Assembly: GCA_025357975.1 (NCBI GenBank)
Contig: JANYKY010000230.1
Span: forward strand, 1 to 5,078
Direction of reading: 5' to 3'
Source: Gemmatimonadaceae bacterium
Lineage (GTDB): Bacteria > Gemmatimonadota > Gemmatimonadetes > Gemmatimonadales > Gemmatimonadaceae
DNA: 5,078 nucleotides
Shown here: one piece after another, positions 4,755 to 5,078 of the stretch
How positions within the stretch are numbered: the first letter of the stretch is position 1
Layout: every line of letters begins with the position of its first letter
Position numbers and translations under genes: made by a program
Notes under the pieces: model-generated
The model's input: the letters and a program-made list of their open reading frames with translations, nothing else
Database searches by the model: none
What the model was told of the DNA's origin: nothing

Positions 4755-5078
4755 TCAGTACCCAACAGCTCCACCACCCTTCCCACGCGGATCGTCCATG
4801 CCCTCCCAACCTCCGCGAACGCGCCGAATCGCAACCACCGACCCGCCAACGTACTGCTCAGCTCTGAGCGCGTAACCCATGGTTCGCAGCTGCGTGATTA
4901 CCCCGGAATCAAGCCGTTCTGCATCGTATAGAACGGTATCCGGCAGCGCTTGATGATGAATACGTGGCGCGTGCATCGCCTCAGCCAGCGTCATTCGGTT
5001 GGCGATGACGTTCAGGATAACCTCCGCCACGCTGGTAATTATGCGCGGCCCGCCCCTCGCGCCGAGCACCATGAATAG
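4755..5078 (-). CDS. ggt: Gamma-glutamyltransferase, C-terminal part of small subunit (partial)
   Basis: The frame is open to the window edge and its first visible residues are LFMVLGARGGPRIITSV, so the ATG at 5072 is an internal Met and the true start lies outside. The 107 residues match the end of the small catalytic subunit of gamma-glutamyltransferases: the Gly-Gly pair of the oxyanion hole (GARGGPRI, usually GSPGGSRI), the helix VILNVIANRMTLAEA, the family motif APRIHHQALPD, and the closing DPRGKGGGAVGY. The catalytic Thr nucleophile lies upstream and cannot be checked. Enzymes of this family self-cleave and act in the periplasm or outside the cell, hydrolysing or transferring the gamma-glutamyl group of glutathione and similar peptides. 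The gene converges on the lipoprotein gene and shows no functional link to the exporter operon. The stop is TGA at 4757-4755; a T run follows on the minus strand, but without a clear hairpin. Confidence 0.9.
   Translation of the reverse strand, partial: LFMVLGARGGPRIITSVAEVILNVIANRMTLAEAMHAPRIHHQALPDTVLYDAERLDSGVITQLRTMGYALRAEQYVGGSVVAIRRVRGGWEGMDDPRGKGGGAVGY

Noticed and set aside
4745..4760. T run after the gamma-glutamyltransferase stop on the minus strand as a terminator
   Set aside because: No GC-rich hairpin immediately precedes the run.
5070..5072. ATG at 5072 as the start of a small 105-residue protein
   Set aside because: The frame continues to the window edge, and the sequence matches the internal part of a gamma-glutamyltransferase small subunit, so the gene is simply cut by the window.

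Overview
The window looks like chromosomal DNA from a fairly GC-rich, double-membraned bacterium. Coding third positions are mostly G/C, there is a secreted lipoprotein with a glycine-zipper hairpin, and there is a gamma-glutamyltransferase. From memory, the lipoprotein family and the style of the intergenic repeats recall Gemmatimonadota or a related soil phylum. No marker gene here proves this.

Positions 1-3036 (minus strand) hold one tightly packed operon. In transcription order it encodes a fused ABC exporter half-transporter (3036-1228), a small soluble histidine kinase without a sensor domain (1235-438) and a stand-alone CheY-like receiver (441-79). A fourth reading frame may start at a TTG on the receiver stop codon and run off the window edge (82-1). 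Neighbouring genes overlap by 8, 4 and probably 4 bases, so translation is probably coupled. The exporter has the degenerate Walker B (Asp instead of the catalytic Glu) known from one half of heterodimeric exporters of the MdlA/YheI type, yet no partner half is present. Its usual place is taken by the kinase and receiver.

Positions 3037-3120 are a divergent promoter region. Reading right, it carries a perfect -24/-12 (sigma-54 type) core and a sigma-70-like promoter. Reading left, there is a weaker candidate. They serve the exporter operon and a lipoprotein gene (3121-4041, plus). The lipoprotein has a lipobox, an Arg/Pro-rich linker, a beta-rich domain and a glycine zipper, and its gene ends at a good intrinsic terminator (4065-4093).

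Positions 4094-4754 lie between two convergent genes and contain no convincing gene. The stretch is dense with inverted repeats, mini-hairpins with TTC/GAA loops, a degenerate 7-bp tandem array and longer imperfect stems. The last 324 bases (minus) encode the C-terminal end of a gamma-glutamyltransferase whose start is outside the window.
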